Of a stretch of DNA of 64,000 nucleotides, positions 9,112 to 17,696 are shown one piece after another. The stretch's first letter is position 1, and each line of letters starts with the position of its first letter. Under the pieces are notes generated by a model. The model worked only from the letters and a program-made list of their open reading frames with translations. It did not search any database and was not told the DNA's origin. A program made the translations under genes and the position numbers. Source of the DNA: DASVHS01 sp035468985 (lineage in GTDB: Bacteria; Acidobacteriota; Thermoanaerobaculia; Gp7-AA8); the NCBI GenBank assembly GCA_035468985.1, contig DATISF010000028.1, forward strand, positions 1 to 64,000. The letters run 5' to 3'.

Positions 9112-9417
9112 GCTGTGACGGTCCACGCCCACGTGATCCTGGGAGGCGAAGACGGCGAAGGATCTCATGATCCGCATCCTGAGATCCTTCGCTCCGCTCA
9201 GGATGACGTGGGCGCTGTGACGGTCTACGCCCACGTGATCCTGAGAGGCGAAGACGGCGAAGGATCTCATGATTCGCATCCTGAGATCCTTCGCTCCGCT
9301 CAGGATGACGTGGGCGCCGTGACGGTCCAGGCCCACGTCATCCTGAGCCGCGAAGACGGCGAAGGATCTCATGATCCGCATCCTGAGATCCTTCGCTCCG
9401 CTAAGGATGACGTGAGA
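9112..9417. repeat. Tandem array of three family-A core units
   Basis: Three units of 101-102 bp start at 9116, 9217 and 9319. Each opens GTGACGGTC and holds CATCCTGAG-type and CTCAGGATG-type words around GAAGGATCTCATGAT. The outer GGGAACCTCTG ends of full elements are missing. The array fills the gap upstream of the small secreted protein gene. Confidence 0.85.
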
Positions 9418-9432
9418 GAAAAGGAGTCACTG

Positions 9433-9906
9433 ATGATCGGTATCGCCACCTGTATCCTCGCCGCGCTTCTCGCGGCCACGCCCGCCAACCCCACCGCCAA
9501 CAAGGTTCAAGGCAAATTCGTGATGAACGGCACGGACGCGAAGTTGAGCCACGTCCGCGCGATGCGCACGAAGCTGGACGAGAAAGGGAAGCCCGGCTAC
9601 GCCGTTCTACTTTCCGCCCAGCCCGCGGAAGGGGAGATGTCGTCGTGGAGAACCGCCGAGCCGTCCAAGCGCGGGAACTTCATCTACCTGCTTCTCGAGC
9701 CGAAGGGCGAGGTGTGGGTCGCAGAGCTAGGCCACACGTCGGCGAAGAGCGGGCATTTTGGCGTCGTCACCGAACTGAGAGTCGCGCCGTACGCCGTTCG
9801 AGGCGATCGGATTTCCGGCACCGTTCAAACGGCTCGCGAGGAGGAATTCGGAGGTGATCACTACACGGTCGATCTCAAATTCGAGGCGACGCTCGATCAG
9901 CGATGA
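9433..9906 (+). CDS. Small secreted protein, unknown function
   Basis: A 157-residue protein starting at ATG 9433, chosen because AAGGAG lies 6 nt upstream and the N-terminus is a signal peptide (MIGIATCILAALLAATPANP). In-frame codons further upstream are repeat sequence and not expected to be translated. The mature part is beta-rich, with HVRAMRTKLDEKGKPGYAVL and RVAPYAVRGDRISGTVQT. I do not recognise a family. It is probably periplasmic and converges with the next gene, overlapping it by 10 nt. Confidence 0.65.
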   Translation: MIGIATCILAALLAATPANPTANKVQGKFVMNGTDAKLSHVRAMRTKLDEKGKPGYAVLLSAQPAEGEMSSWRTAEPSKRGNFIYLLLEPKGEVWVAELGHTSAKSGHFGVVTELRVAPYAVRGDRISGTVQTAREEEFGGDHYTVDLKFEATLDQR

Positions 9907-11102
9907 ACCGCTGCCCGGCGGCGCACGAGCGGCACCAGCTCATCGTGCGCCTGCAGGATGTCGCCGGGGAATGCGTTCGCATTCGCCGGGAACACCTCGA
10001 TGTACTGCGATCGCAGCGGATCACTCTTTCCGAGCGGGTAGATGCCCGTCTCCAACAGCGTGAGAAACGTCTGCACCGTGCACGGCGTGGGATTCGTCAC
10101 CGGCTCCGAACACGCCGCCCCCTGTCCCGTTGAGCCGAAATACTCGTTGGTCTGAAACGCCGCCATCGTTCCCAGGGTTTGCGCGGCCTGGATGACGACA
10201 GAGGATGCCGCTTCGCCGGGCATAAGGAAGTTGAACTGGACGACGACGCGGCCCGGAAACTTATGACTTGCCAGCGAAAGCAGCGCGGCATTCTGGTCGG
10301 GCGACGGACCTTTGACGATCGAGCCGTCTTCGGCCACCGCCGGAAACGCGTTTTGCGGGATGATCGCGACGCTGAAGGACTTGTCGGGGAAGTTCTTCGC
10401 GAACGAATTCGTGATCGCGTCCCATCCCTGCAGCAGAAGCGACGGCTTGAATCCGGCCTGCTGCCACGTCGACGCGGCGTCGCTCACGCATGCGAGGCCC
10501 GTGCTTTGAGGGGTTTCCGCGGGAAGCCGCAGTTCGTCGGTCGTTCGATTGATCCCTGTGAGTCTGAACAGCGCGATGGAGTCGTAGGCACCGATGGCCT
10601 TGAGATGAGCGGACATCCCCGCGAGCATCGCATCCCATCGGCCGAGGAACGCCGGATCCCACGGGGCGGCGATCGTTTCCGAATCGCACTTGCCCGTTGC
10701 ACCGCCGTGAGGAGAGATCGTGAACTGGAGTGGCTTCGCGCCCGCGCCGGCGGGAGCGGGTTGGAAGAGCCACGACGGCGTGTCGGAGCCGGCCGTCACG
10801 ACGAGATCGATCTTCTTGCCGAGAGAGACGGCCTGGTGGATCCACGGATCGAGAGTGACCCATTGAAACTGGCCGGGTGACGGCTCGATCGCACTCCAGC
10901 CGATGACGAGCACGATCCCATCCATTCCCGGGATGCCCAGCGACGAGGTCACGCCGTTCGCGTACGGCTTCGAGATCCGCGAGACATCGCTGCTGTAGAC
11001 GTAGATGCCGCGGAGATCATGCGGATTGCTCTGCGCGTGGGCCTCGAAGACTACGAGGAGCAGAACGACGAGAGAGGCAGCCTTCCAAGTCGGGATCATC
11101 AT
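9897..11102 (-). CDS. Secreted glycoside-hydrolase-like (TIM-barrel-type) protein
   Basis: A 401-residue protein with a signal peptide (KAASLVVLLLVVFEAHAQ). The body has features of a beta/alpha barrel that acts on sugars: DLRGIYVYSSDV, IVLVIGWSAIEPSPGQFQW (the W-x-x-I/L-E-P-x-x-G-x-[FY] pattern seen near the start of GH-A clan barrels), and a strand with ALFRLTGINRTTDELRLP. I cannot assign a family or pick the catalytic acids. No carbohydrate transporter is adjacent. Confidence 0.55.
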   Translation of the reverse strand: MMIPTWKAASLVVLLLVVFEAHAQSNPHDLRGIYVYSSDVSRISKPYANGVTSSLGIPGMDGIVLVIGWSAIEPSPGQFQWVTLDPWIHQAVSLGKKIDLVVTAGSDTPSWLFQPAPAGAGAKPLQFTISPHGGATGKCDSETIAAPWDPAFLGRWDAMLAGMSAHLKAIGAYDSIALFRLTGINRTTDELRLPAETPQSTGLACVSDAASTWQQAGFKPSLLLQGWDAITNSFAKNFPDKSFSVAIIPQNAFPAVAEDGSIVKGPSPDQNAALLSLASHKFPGRVVVQFNFLMPGEAASSVVIQAAQTLGTMAAFQTNEYFGSTGQGAACSEPVTNPTPCTVQTFLTLLETGIYPLGKSDPLRSQYIEVFPANANAFPGDILQAHDELVPLVRRRAAVHR

Positions 11103-11174
11103 CCCTCCTTGCGGTGCCGGGAGAGAGATCGCACGATCGAGCGAGGCTTGTCAAGAGGGCAGGGCGCTGGGGAT

Positions 11175-11486
11175 CTACTGTGATTCGGCGATGACGCGAA
11201 ACGTGCCAGGCGTCGCTTCGGTGCACAGCTCGCGAACCTTCTTGATTCCGGCCTGTGCGCGCGGGTCCTCGCGCATGGCTGCGACATCGGCGGCGTTGCG
11301 CCACGGGCCGAACGAGTAGAACAGGGTCGCGTCCGAGGTGCTCTGGATCAGGATGCCCTTGCCTGAGGGACGCTGAGGAAGTGAAGCGAAAATCGCGCCG
11401 AGCTCCTTCCAGGCGAGCACGAACTCGCCCTGGCGGCCTTCCTTCACATGCCACACGCCGAGGGTATAGACCTGCCCTTCCGTCAT
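11175..11486 (-). CDS. Antibiotic biosynthesis monooxygenase (ABM)-like domain protein
   Basis: A 103-residue single-domain protein. I start at ATG 11486 (MTEGQVYTLGVWHVKEGRQG) since the fold begins there; 26 further in-frame codons upstream belong to what looks like a decayed gene. The pattern VWHVKEGRQGEFVLAWKELG, then a central ATLFYSFGPW strand, matches dimeric alpha/beta ABM or NIPSNAP-like proteins. Its substrate is unknown and such proteins are often heme- or quinone-related. Confidence 0.6.
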   Translation of the reverse strand: MTEGQVYTLGVWHVKEGRQGEFVLAWKELGAIFASLPQRPSGKGILIQSTSDATLFYSFGPWRNAADVAAMREDPRAQAGIKKVRELCTEATPGTFRVIAESQ

Positions 11487-11926
11487 CGTGCTCACGAGTG
11501 TGCTCTGGATCGTCCGATGGGACAAGATCTGCGAAACGCCATCGCGAGACTCATACACGCGCACGTACGAATCGTGTATTGGCGCCGCTTCGGATCAGGG
11601 ACATCGAGGCTGACGTGGACCTGGCCGGAAACGATGGCGATGAGATCGTGCATCTCGACTTCCTGATCGCTGTTCGTCCTCGATTTCGCGTGCGCGCTCA
11701 TGGCCGGCACCGGCGCGATGAATTCCGTCCGCGTTTGCGACCTCCCGTTGCCGTGCGTGAACCGAAACGCCTGCCTGCAGATCGATTAGAGAAAGACGGC
11801 GTCGCCTTTCAGAATCACTCGATCGAAGTCGCGATCGGTTTGCCGGACATCGGAGGCCGCAGATCCGCTCGCAGACTCGCGGCGCTGAGGAGTGCGATCG
11901 CCACCGTGGAGAGGAGGGTCCGAATC
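11487..11926 (-). pseudogene. Probable decayed secreted-protein gene
   Basis: Reading leftward from a GTG at 11926 gives a clean signal peptide (IRTLLSTVAIALLSAASLRA) directly after the dipeptidase stop, but it runs into a stop after 37 codons. The adjacent frame continues with DRVILKGDAVFL, a stop, then VEMHDLIAIVSGQVHVSLDV, and a third frame holds VRVYESRDGVSQILSHRTIQ. Coding-like segments spread over three frames suggest a gene broken by at least two frameshifts, or assembly errors. Confidence 0.4.
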
Positions 11927-13289
11927 ACATCCCTGCCACGATCTCGAAGTACTTCGCGAACGCGGCCATGCCGCCGGAGGCCTGCTGCCAGTCGAAATTC
12001 TCGTTCGGCGCGTGATAGCCGTGCTCGGGAAGTGAGAGGCCGAGGAACACGACCGGGCATTTGAGGACCTGCTCCATGGAGGTCACCGCGCCGATCGAGC
12101 CGCCTTCGCGCACGAACACCGGCTCGCGGCCGAAGGCGAACTTCATCGCGTTCTTCACCGCATCCGCAAGCGGTCCAGTCGTGGGAGCGAGGTACGGATA
12201 CATCGAATTCTCGAGCGTCACCTTCACGTCGGGATTGTGCTTCTTCACGAACTTCCGCACGAGATCGATGATGTTCTTCGGATCCTGATTCGGAACGAGC
12301 CGGCAGGAGATCTTCACCTCCGCGCTCGGCGGGATGATGGTCTTGATCCCGGGGCCGGTGTAGCCGCCGACCAGGCCATGCACCTCGAACGTCGGCATCG
12401 CCCAGATCCGCTTCATCACCTCGATCGGATTGTTGGTGCGGATGGTCTTGAAGAGGTGATCCTTCTTGAACTGCTTCACCGAGAATCCCGATCTGCGGAA
12501 ATCGGAGATCTCGTTGCGGGACGGCTTCACGACGCCGTCGTAAAAGCCTTTCATCTTGACCTCGCCGGTCTGCGCGTCGTACATCTCCGAGACGAGCTTC
12601 ATCAGCTCGCCGATCGGATTGCGCGCCGCTCCGCCGGTCACGCCGGAATGTTGATCAGTCTCGCCGACCTCGAGCGACAACGTAAACCCCTGCAATCCGC
12701 GAAGTCCGGCTGGACACGCGGGCCGGTCGCGCGAGACCCAGATCGTGTCGGACACGATCACATGATCGGTGGCCAGCTTCTTCGCGTGCTTCTTGATCCC
12801 CGACTCGAAGTTCGGCGAGCCGATCTCTTCCTCGAGCTCCCACAGCACGTTGACATTCACGGGCACACCGGCCTCGCGCGCCGCGCGCGCTCCCCACAAC
12901 GCCGACAATGCCGGGCCCTTGTCGTCCGTCGTCCCGCGGCCGAGGTAGCGGTCGCCCTGCTTCACGAAGGTGAAGGGGTCGGTCTTCCACGGCTCGGTCT
13001 CACGCGACGCCGGCTGCACGTCGAGATGGTTGTAGACCGTGACAGTCTTCCGCCCCTTGCCGCCGTCGAACCGTCCATGGACCAGCGGATGTCCGCCCGT
13101 CTCCAGCACCTCGGCCTGGCCGCCGAATTCGCGGATGGTGGCCACGGCCAGCTCGGCGCATTTGCGGATGTCGGCGTTGTGCGCCGGGTCGGCCGAGACG
13201 CTGGGCGTCTCCACGAACTCGCGCAACCTGGATTCGAATGCGGACCGCTCGCGGTTCGCGTAATCGGTGAGTGATTTCTTGTCGAACAC
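11925..13289 (-). CDS. M20-family dipeptidase
   Basis: A 454-residue metallopeptidase. The start is GTG 13289, because AAGGAG lies 8 nt upstream; the ATG at 13313 is next to a repeat and lacks such a site. Key motifs are the metal-binding VYNHLDVQPA, GRGTTDDKGPALSALWG, the ELEEEIGS pair of glutamates and the C-terminal LPEHGYHAPNENF histidine. A dimerisation-domain insert (GVTGGAARNPIGEL) separates the halves. The layout fits dipeptidases acting on cytosolic dipeptides. It ends next to the decayed gene and follows the gamma-glutamyltranspeptidase on the same strand. Confidence 0.9.
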   Translation of the reverse strand: MFDKKSLTDYANRERSAFESRLREFVETPSVSADPAHNADIRKCAELAVATIREFGGQAEVLETGGHPLVHGRFDGGKGRKTVTVYNHLDVQPASRETEPWKTDPFTFVKQGDRYLGRGTTDDKGPALSALWGARAAREAGVPVNVNVLWELEEEIGSPNFESGIKKHAKKLATDHVIVSDTIWVSRDRPACPAGLRGLQGFTLSLEVGETDQHSGVTGGAARNPIGELMKLVSEMYDAQTGEVKMKGFYDGVVKPSRNEISDFRRSGFSVKQFKKDHLFKTIRTNNPIEVMKRIWAMPTFEVHGLVGGYTGPGIKTIIPPSAEVKISCRLVPNQDPKNIIDLVRKFVKKHNPDVKVTLENSMYPYLAPTTGPLADAVKNAMKFAFGREPVFVREGGSIGAVTSMEQVLKCPVVFLGLSLPEHGYHAPNENFDWQQASGGMAAFAKYFEIVAGM

Positions 13290-13310
13290 GATCGATACTC
13301 CTTCATTCGG

Positions 13311-13384
13311 CATCCTGAGCCGCGAAGACGGCGAAGGATCTCATGCTACGCGTGTCGAGATCCTTCGCTTCGCTCAGGATGACG
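13311..13384. repeat. Family-A core repeat between ggt and dipeptidase genes
   Basis: CATCCTGAGCCGCGAAGACG and CTTCGCTTCGCTCAGGATG face each other across GAAGGATCTC/GAGATCCTTC. The outer ends are absent. It occupies the whole gap downstream of ggt and reaches to about 20 nt from the dipeptidase start. Confidence 0.85.
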
Positions 13385-15067
13385 TCAGTACCCCGCCGGC
13401 GCTCCGCCGAGTCTCGGATCCGAGGCGCCGAGGCGCACGCCGGATGCGTCGATCTGAATGCCTTGCGCGTCCCCGAGTCCCGACGGCTTTTCGCGGAAAT
13501 GATAGCCCATGCGCTCGAGCGCATCGCGTGTGTCCTGGTTGAACTCGAACGACTCCCAGAAGATCTCGTCGGGCAGCCACTGGTGGTGGAAGCGCGGAGC
13601 GGAGATGGCTTCCTGGATGTCCATGTTGAAGTCGATGACGTTCAGCACCACCTGCAGCACGGTGTTGATGATCGTAGGACCGCCGGGACTTCCGATCGCG
13701 AACTCGACCTTGCCGTCTTTGAGCACGATGGTCGGCGTCATCGATGACAGAGGCCGTTTGCGTGACTGGATCGCGTTGGCCTCTCCCTGGATCAATTGAT
13801 AGACGTTCGGCTCGCCGGGCTTCGACGTGAAATCGTCCATCTCATCGTTGAGAAGGATGCCCGTGCCGCGCGCGGTCACGCCCGAGCCGAAGCTGTCGTT
13901 CAGCGTGTACGTGTTGGTGACGACGTTTCCTTCGCTGTCGATGATCGTGAAATGCGTCGTCTCGGAGGACTCGTAGGGAGCGGGATCGCCGGCGCCGACG
14001 TCCTTGCTGTTCGACGCGTGCGCGGGGTCGATCGACTTCGCGCGCTGCTCGGCATACGCGCGAGATGTCAGTCCGGCCATCGGCACCTTCACGAAATCGG
14101 TGTCGCCGAGGAACTGGGCGCGGTCGGCGAAGGCGCGGCGCATGACTTCCGTGACCGTGTGCACGTATTTCGAGGAGTGCCATCCCATGCTCTTGAGATC
14201 CATCGGCTCGAGCATGTTGAGCATCTCGATGAGTGCGATTCCGCCCGATGACGGCGGCGGCATGGTGACGATCTCGTGGCCGCGATAAGTCGTGCGGATG
14301 GGCTTGCGAACCGTCGGCGTGTACGTCTTCAAATCGTTGATGGTGATCAGGCCGCCGTGCTTCTGCATGTCGGCGACGATCAGCTTCGCCGTTTCACCGA
14401 TGTAGAAGTCCGCGGGATCGTTCTTGATGCGTCCGAGCGTCGACGCGAGGTCGGTCTGCACGAACGTTTCACCCATCTCCCACGGCTTTCCGTCGCGCAG
14501 GAAGAGGTGCTTGCTCGCCGGGAACTGCTCCAGCTTCTCGATATTGTTCTTGTGATGCAGTCCGGCGGCGAGGTGGTAGTTAACCGTGAATCCTTCCGCG
14601 GCCAGCTTGCGGGCGGGCTCGACGAGGTCGGCCCATCTCATGTGGCCGTGACGTTTGTGCGCGAGCACGAGTCCGGCGATCGTTCCCGGCACGCCGACGG
14701 CCTTGTAGCCGACTGTCGACGCACCCTTGACGATGTTCTTGTTCTCGTCGAGGTACATGTCGTGCGTCGCGGAGAGCGGAGCTCGCTCGCGATAGTCGAT
14801 CGCTTCGATGTCGCCGTTGGCCTTGCGGACCATCATGAATCCGCCTCCGCCGATGTTTCCGGCAGAAGGCCAGACCACCGCGAGCGTGAGCGCGACCGCG
14901 ACCGCGGCGTCTACGGCATTGCCGCCCCGCTTGAGGATGTCGACTCCGATGCGCGAGGCGATCGGACTGGTCGATGCCACGACGCCGTGCCGTGCGTGGA
15001 GCGGCTCCGGAGCTGCTGCGAATGCGTTTGTGGAGAGGAGAAGGAGGACGATGAGCGTCTTCTTCAT
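13385..15067 (-). CDS. ggt: Gamma-glutamyltransferase
   Basis: A 560-residue periplasmic enzyme that transfers or hydrolyses the gamma-glutamyl group of glutathione. It has a signal peptide (KKTLIVLLLLSTNAFAAA), the large-subunit VWPSAGNIGGGGFMMV region, and the autoprocessing site ETTHFTIID with the expected nucleophile Thr370. The small subunit carries NTYTLNDSFGSG, RKRPLSSMTPTIV and IGSPGGPTI. Length matches the family. The gene reads into the dipeptidase gene 22 residues past a repeat, and the pair could act in succession on glutathione (gamma-Glu removal, then Cys-Gly cleavage). Confidence 0.95.
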   Translation of the reverse strand: MKKTLIVLLLLSTNAFAAAPEPLHARHGVVASTSPIASRIGVDILKRGGNAVDAAVAVALTLAVVWPSAGNIGGGGFMMVRKANGDIEAIDYRERAPLSATHDMYLDENKNIVKGASTVGYKAVGVPGTIAGLVLAHKRHGHMRWADLVEPARKLAAEGFTVNYHLAAGLHHKNNIEKLEQFPASKHLFLRDGKPWEMGETFVQTDLASTLGRIKNDPADFYIGETAKLIVADMQKHGGLITINDLKTYTPTVRKPIRTTYRGHEIVTMPPPSSGGIALIEMLNMLEPMDLKSMGWHSSKYVHTVTEVMRRAFADRAQFLGDTDFVKVPMAGLTSRAYAEQRAKSIDPAHASNSKDVGAGDPAPYESSETTHFTIIDSEGNVVTNTYTLNDSFGSGVTARGTGILLNDEMDDFTSKPGEPNVYQLIQGEANAIQSRKRPLSSMTPTIVLKDGKVEFAIGSPGGPTIINTVLQVVLNVIDFNMDIQEAISAPRFHHQWLPDEIFWESFEFNQDTRDALERMGYHFREKPSGLGDAQGIQIDASGVRLGASDPRLGGAPAGY

Positions 15068-15087
15068 GCGGCGGAGAGTGTACGTCA

Positions 15088-15192
15088 GTCCTCGGTCCCC
15101 GGTCCTCGGTCCTCGGGCCTCGGTCCTCGGTCCTCGGATGATGAGAAAGGTTGCCGTCGCCAGAACCGAGGACCCACGGACCGAGGCCCCAG
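15088..15192. repeat. Family-E 7-bp repeat blocks in inverted arrangement
   Basis: Left block: seven consecutive units close to CCTCGGT (15088-15136). Right block (15165-15192) carries the complement, ACCGAGG-type units. About 26 bases separate them, so the whole can fold back. It lies between argJ and ggt, after the arginine operon. Confidence 0.7.
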
Positions 15193-15195
15193 GAT

Positions 15196-16368
15196 CTAAC
15201 TGCGGTAATCCGCGTTCAACGACACGTAATCGTGCCCGAGGTCGCTGGCGAGGATGACGGCACGTCCGTTGCCGCCTCCGAGGTCGACATGGAGCGGGAC
15301 GCGCTCGCGGGAAAACACTTTCGCGGCGTCCTTCTCGCGATAGTCAACCGGCTCGCCATCGCGGACGAGGGCGATGTTGCCTGCGGAGAGCGAGACTTTG
15401 CGGACCGAGAAGCGCGCGCCGCTGCGGCCGACGGCGGCCAGGATGCGGCCCCAGTTCGGATCGCCGCCGTTGAGCGCGGTCTTGACCAGAGGGGAGGTGG
15501 CGATCGCATGCGCGGCAAGCTTCGCGTCGCGCTCGTTGCGGGCGCCGGTGACCTCGAGCTCCATGACGCGGGTGGCGCCTTCGCCGTCGCGCACGATCAT
15601 CCACGAAAGCTCGCGGCAGACCTGCGTCAGCGCGCGGCGGAAATCATCGAGCGGCGCGCGCTCGTCATTTCCGATCTTCCCCGAAGCCATCAGCAGCACG
15701 CAGTCGTTCGTCGACGTGTCGCCATCGACGGAGATGGCGTTGAAGCTGACGTCGACCGCCGCCTTCAGCTCGCGATCGATGACCGCCGGCGTCAGCGCGG
15801 CATCGGTGGTGATGAAGCTGAGCATCGTGGCCATGTTCGGGTGAATCATGCCCGCGCCCTTGGCCACTCCGACGATTCGCCCGCGCTTGCCGCCGAGGGT
15901 GAACGAAGCCTGCGAGACCTTCGGGCCGACGTCGGTGGTGAGAATCGCGTGCGACAGCGCTTCGACGCCGCCGGACGAGAGGCGATTCACGGCGTCCGGC
16001 AGCGCTTCGCGCACCTTCTTGTCCGGAAGGACGACGCCGATCACGCCGGTCGAGGCGACGAAGATCTCGTCCTCACTGCAGCGGAGCAGCTCCGCTGCAC
16101 GGGCGCGTACGCGCTTCGCAGCATCGAGTCCCGGCTTGCCGGTGACGGCGTTCGCGCACCCGGCATTGACGACAACGGCCTTCACACGGCCGCCGCTTTT
16201 CTTCAGCGCCGACTTCGAGAGGACGACCGGCGCGGCCAGAAACTTGTTTTTCGTGAAGACGGCCGCGGCGTTGGCGCCGTCCTCCGCGACGATCAGACCG
16301 ACGTCGGGACGCTTCTTCCGTATGCCGGCGCGGACGCCGGAAGCAACGAACCCTCGCGGAAGCTTCAA
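15196..16368 (-). CDS. argJ: Bifunctional glutamate N-acetyltransferase / ornithine acetyltransferase
   Basis: A 390-residue ArgJ that recycles the acetyl group from N-acetylornithine to glutamate. The self-cleavage region KGAGMIHPNMATML is present, with Thr181 as the expected nucleophile of the beta chain. GDTSTNDCV and LNGGDPNWGRILAAVGRSG are family signatures. It is the last gene of the arginine operon, and its start overlaps the argH stop by 4 nt. ArgJ can make N-acetylglutamate itself when bifunctional, which would explain why no argA is seen; this is inferred from the family. Confidence 0.95.
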   Translation of the reverse strand: MKLPRGFVASGVRAGIRKKRPDVGLIVAEDGANAAAVFTKNKFLAAPVVLSKSALKKSGGRVKAVVVNAGCANAVTGKPGLDAAKRVRARAAELLRCSEDEIFVASTGVIGVVLPDKKVREALPDAVNRLSSGGVEALSHAILTTDVGPKVSQASFTLGGKRGRIVGVAKGAGMIHPNMATMLSFITTDAALTPAVIDRELKAAVDVSFNAISVDGDTSTNDCVLLMASGKIGNDERAPLDDFRRALTQVCRELSWMIVRDGEGATRVMELEVTGARNERDAKLAAHAIATSPLVKTALNGGDPNWGRILAAVGRSGARFSVRKVSLSAGNIALVRDGEPVDYREKDAAKVFSRERVPLHVDLGGGNGRAVILASDLGHDYVSLNADYRS

Positions 16369-17696
16369 CGCAGAGCCTCCAAAGCTTGTTTTGCGGCTTC
16401 GTGCACGCGCTCCGGTGATGTGCCGCCGATCGCGGATTTCTTCGCCAGCACGGACTGGAGCGTCACGCCGTGCTCTCTGGCGAGCTCGTGCAACTTCGTG
16501 AGATTGCGGCTGACATGATCGTGCGCTTCGCGGAACGGTGTGCCTTTGGCGGCGATGGCATCGGCCACCGCGGTGGCGAGGAGCAGGTCGTCCGACGCCG
16601 CGTTGCGCATCCGATCGCGATCGAGCTTCAGGCCGGCGATCAGCGCGGTGAGCGCGGGAAGAAGCACGTCCAGCGTCGCGCGCGTGCGGAACAGCGGCTC
16701 CTTGTCGAGCTGCAGATCCTTGTCGTAGGCGAGAGGCAGACCTTTCATCAGCGCCAGGAATCCGGTCAGTTCGCCGATCGCGCGCGCGGCATGACCTCGC
16801 ACGAGCTCGAGCACGTCCGGATTCTTTTTCTGCGGCATGCGCGACGAACCGGTCGCCAGGGCATCGGGCAGCTCGAGGAATCCGGCCTCATCGCTGCTGA
16901 AGAAGATGAGGTCTTCAGCGAGACGCGAGAGATGCGACAGCAGCAGCGATACGTCGAACAGATACTCGACGGCGAAATCGCGGTCGGAGACGGCGTCGAG
17001 CGAGTTCGCCGCCGCGCGCGCGAAGCCGAGGGATTTCGCCAGCGCTTCGCGATCGATGTTGAGCGGCGATCCGGCGAGCGCACCCGCGCCGAGAGGGCAG
17101 GTGTTGTGGCGCTCGATCGTATCGGCGAGGCGCGAGAGGTCGCGGCGGATCATCTCGACGTACGCGAGGCACCAGTGTCCGAACGTCACCGGCTCTGCGC
17201 GCTTCGAATGCGTGTAGCCGGGCATGGCCGACGCCGATTCGTCGAGCGCTTTCTGCGCGAGCCCACGGGCCAGGTCTTTCGCCAGCTCGATCGACTCGTT
17301 CGACGCTCGGCGCAGCCAGAGCTTGAGATCCGTTGCAACCTGATCGTTGCGCGAGCGGCCCGTGTGCAGCTTGCCGGCGAGCGCGCCGATCTTCTCGCGG
17401 AGCTTCGACTCGACGAAGGAATGGACGTCTTCGTAGTCCGACGTAGGGCCGACGCTCTTGTCGGCCTGGGCCGACTGAGAGTCGGCCCTACGTTCGACAC
17501 TGTTCAGCCCTTCGACGATCGTCTTGGCTTCACCGGGGGTCAACACGCCCGCTCTGGCCAGCGCATTCGCCCAGGCGATCGAGCCCTGCACATCCTCCCC
17601 GAACAGCTCCCGGTCGAACGAGAACGAGTCGTTCAGCGCCCGGAGGAGCTGGGAGGGGGCCGCATCGAAGCGGCCGCCCCACATCCGATCAGTCAC
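16365..17696 (-). CDS. argH: Argininosuccinate lyase with in-frame repeat insertion
   Basis: A 443-residue enzyme that splits argininosuccinate into arginine and fumarate. It has WGGRFDAAPSQLL at the start, HTGRSRNDQVATDL, and the superfamily loop GSSRMPQKKNPD. Residues 69-85 (RRADSQSAQADKSVGPT) are encoded exactly by a 51-bp family-C hairpin at 17442-17492. They sit where homologues have a short linker before the D-[YE]-EDVH strand, so the enzyme may tolerate them. The start overlaps argG by 8 nt and the stop overlaps argJ by 4 nt. Confidence 0.95.
   Translation of the reverse strand: MTDRMWGGRFDAAPSQLLRALNDSFSFDRELFGEDVQGSIAWANALARAGVLTPGEAKTIVEGLNSVERRADSQSAQADKSVGPTSDYEDVHSFVESKLREKIGALAGKLHTGRSRNDQVATDLKLWLRRASNESIELAKDLARGLAQKALDESASAMPGYTHSKRAEPVTFGHWCLAYVEMIRRDLSRLADTIERHNTCPLGAGALAGSPLNIDREALAKSLGFARAAANSLDAVSDRDFAVEYLFDVSLLLSHLSRLAEDLIFFSSDEAGFLELPDALATGSSRMPQKKNPDVLELVRGHAARAIGELTGFLALMKGLPLAYDKDLQLDKEPLFRTRATLDVLLPALTALIAGLKLDRDRMRNAASDDLLLATAVADAIAAKGTPFREAHDHVSRNLTKLHELAREHGVTLQSVLAKKSAIGGTSPERVHEAAKQALEALR
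17442..17492. repeat. Family-C TGAGAG hairpin inside argH
   Basis: A 51-bp palindrome with ends CGTAGGGCCGAC and GTCGGCCCTACG and the loop word CTGAGAG. The 17 codons are read without a stop in the argH frame. The same ends read in other frames give TAG, as at 1445 and 48697. Confidence 0.88.

Noticed and set aside
9091..9381. A minus-strand frame with three internal peptide repeats
   Set aside because: It is only the translation of the tandem family-A units, without start signal or signal peptide.
9112..9417. CRISPR array
   Set aside because: Units are ~101 bp, the repeats are full palindromes and the spacers are not unique; no cas genes are present.
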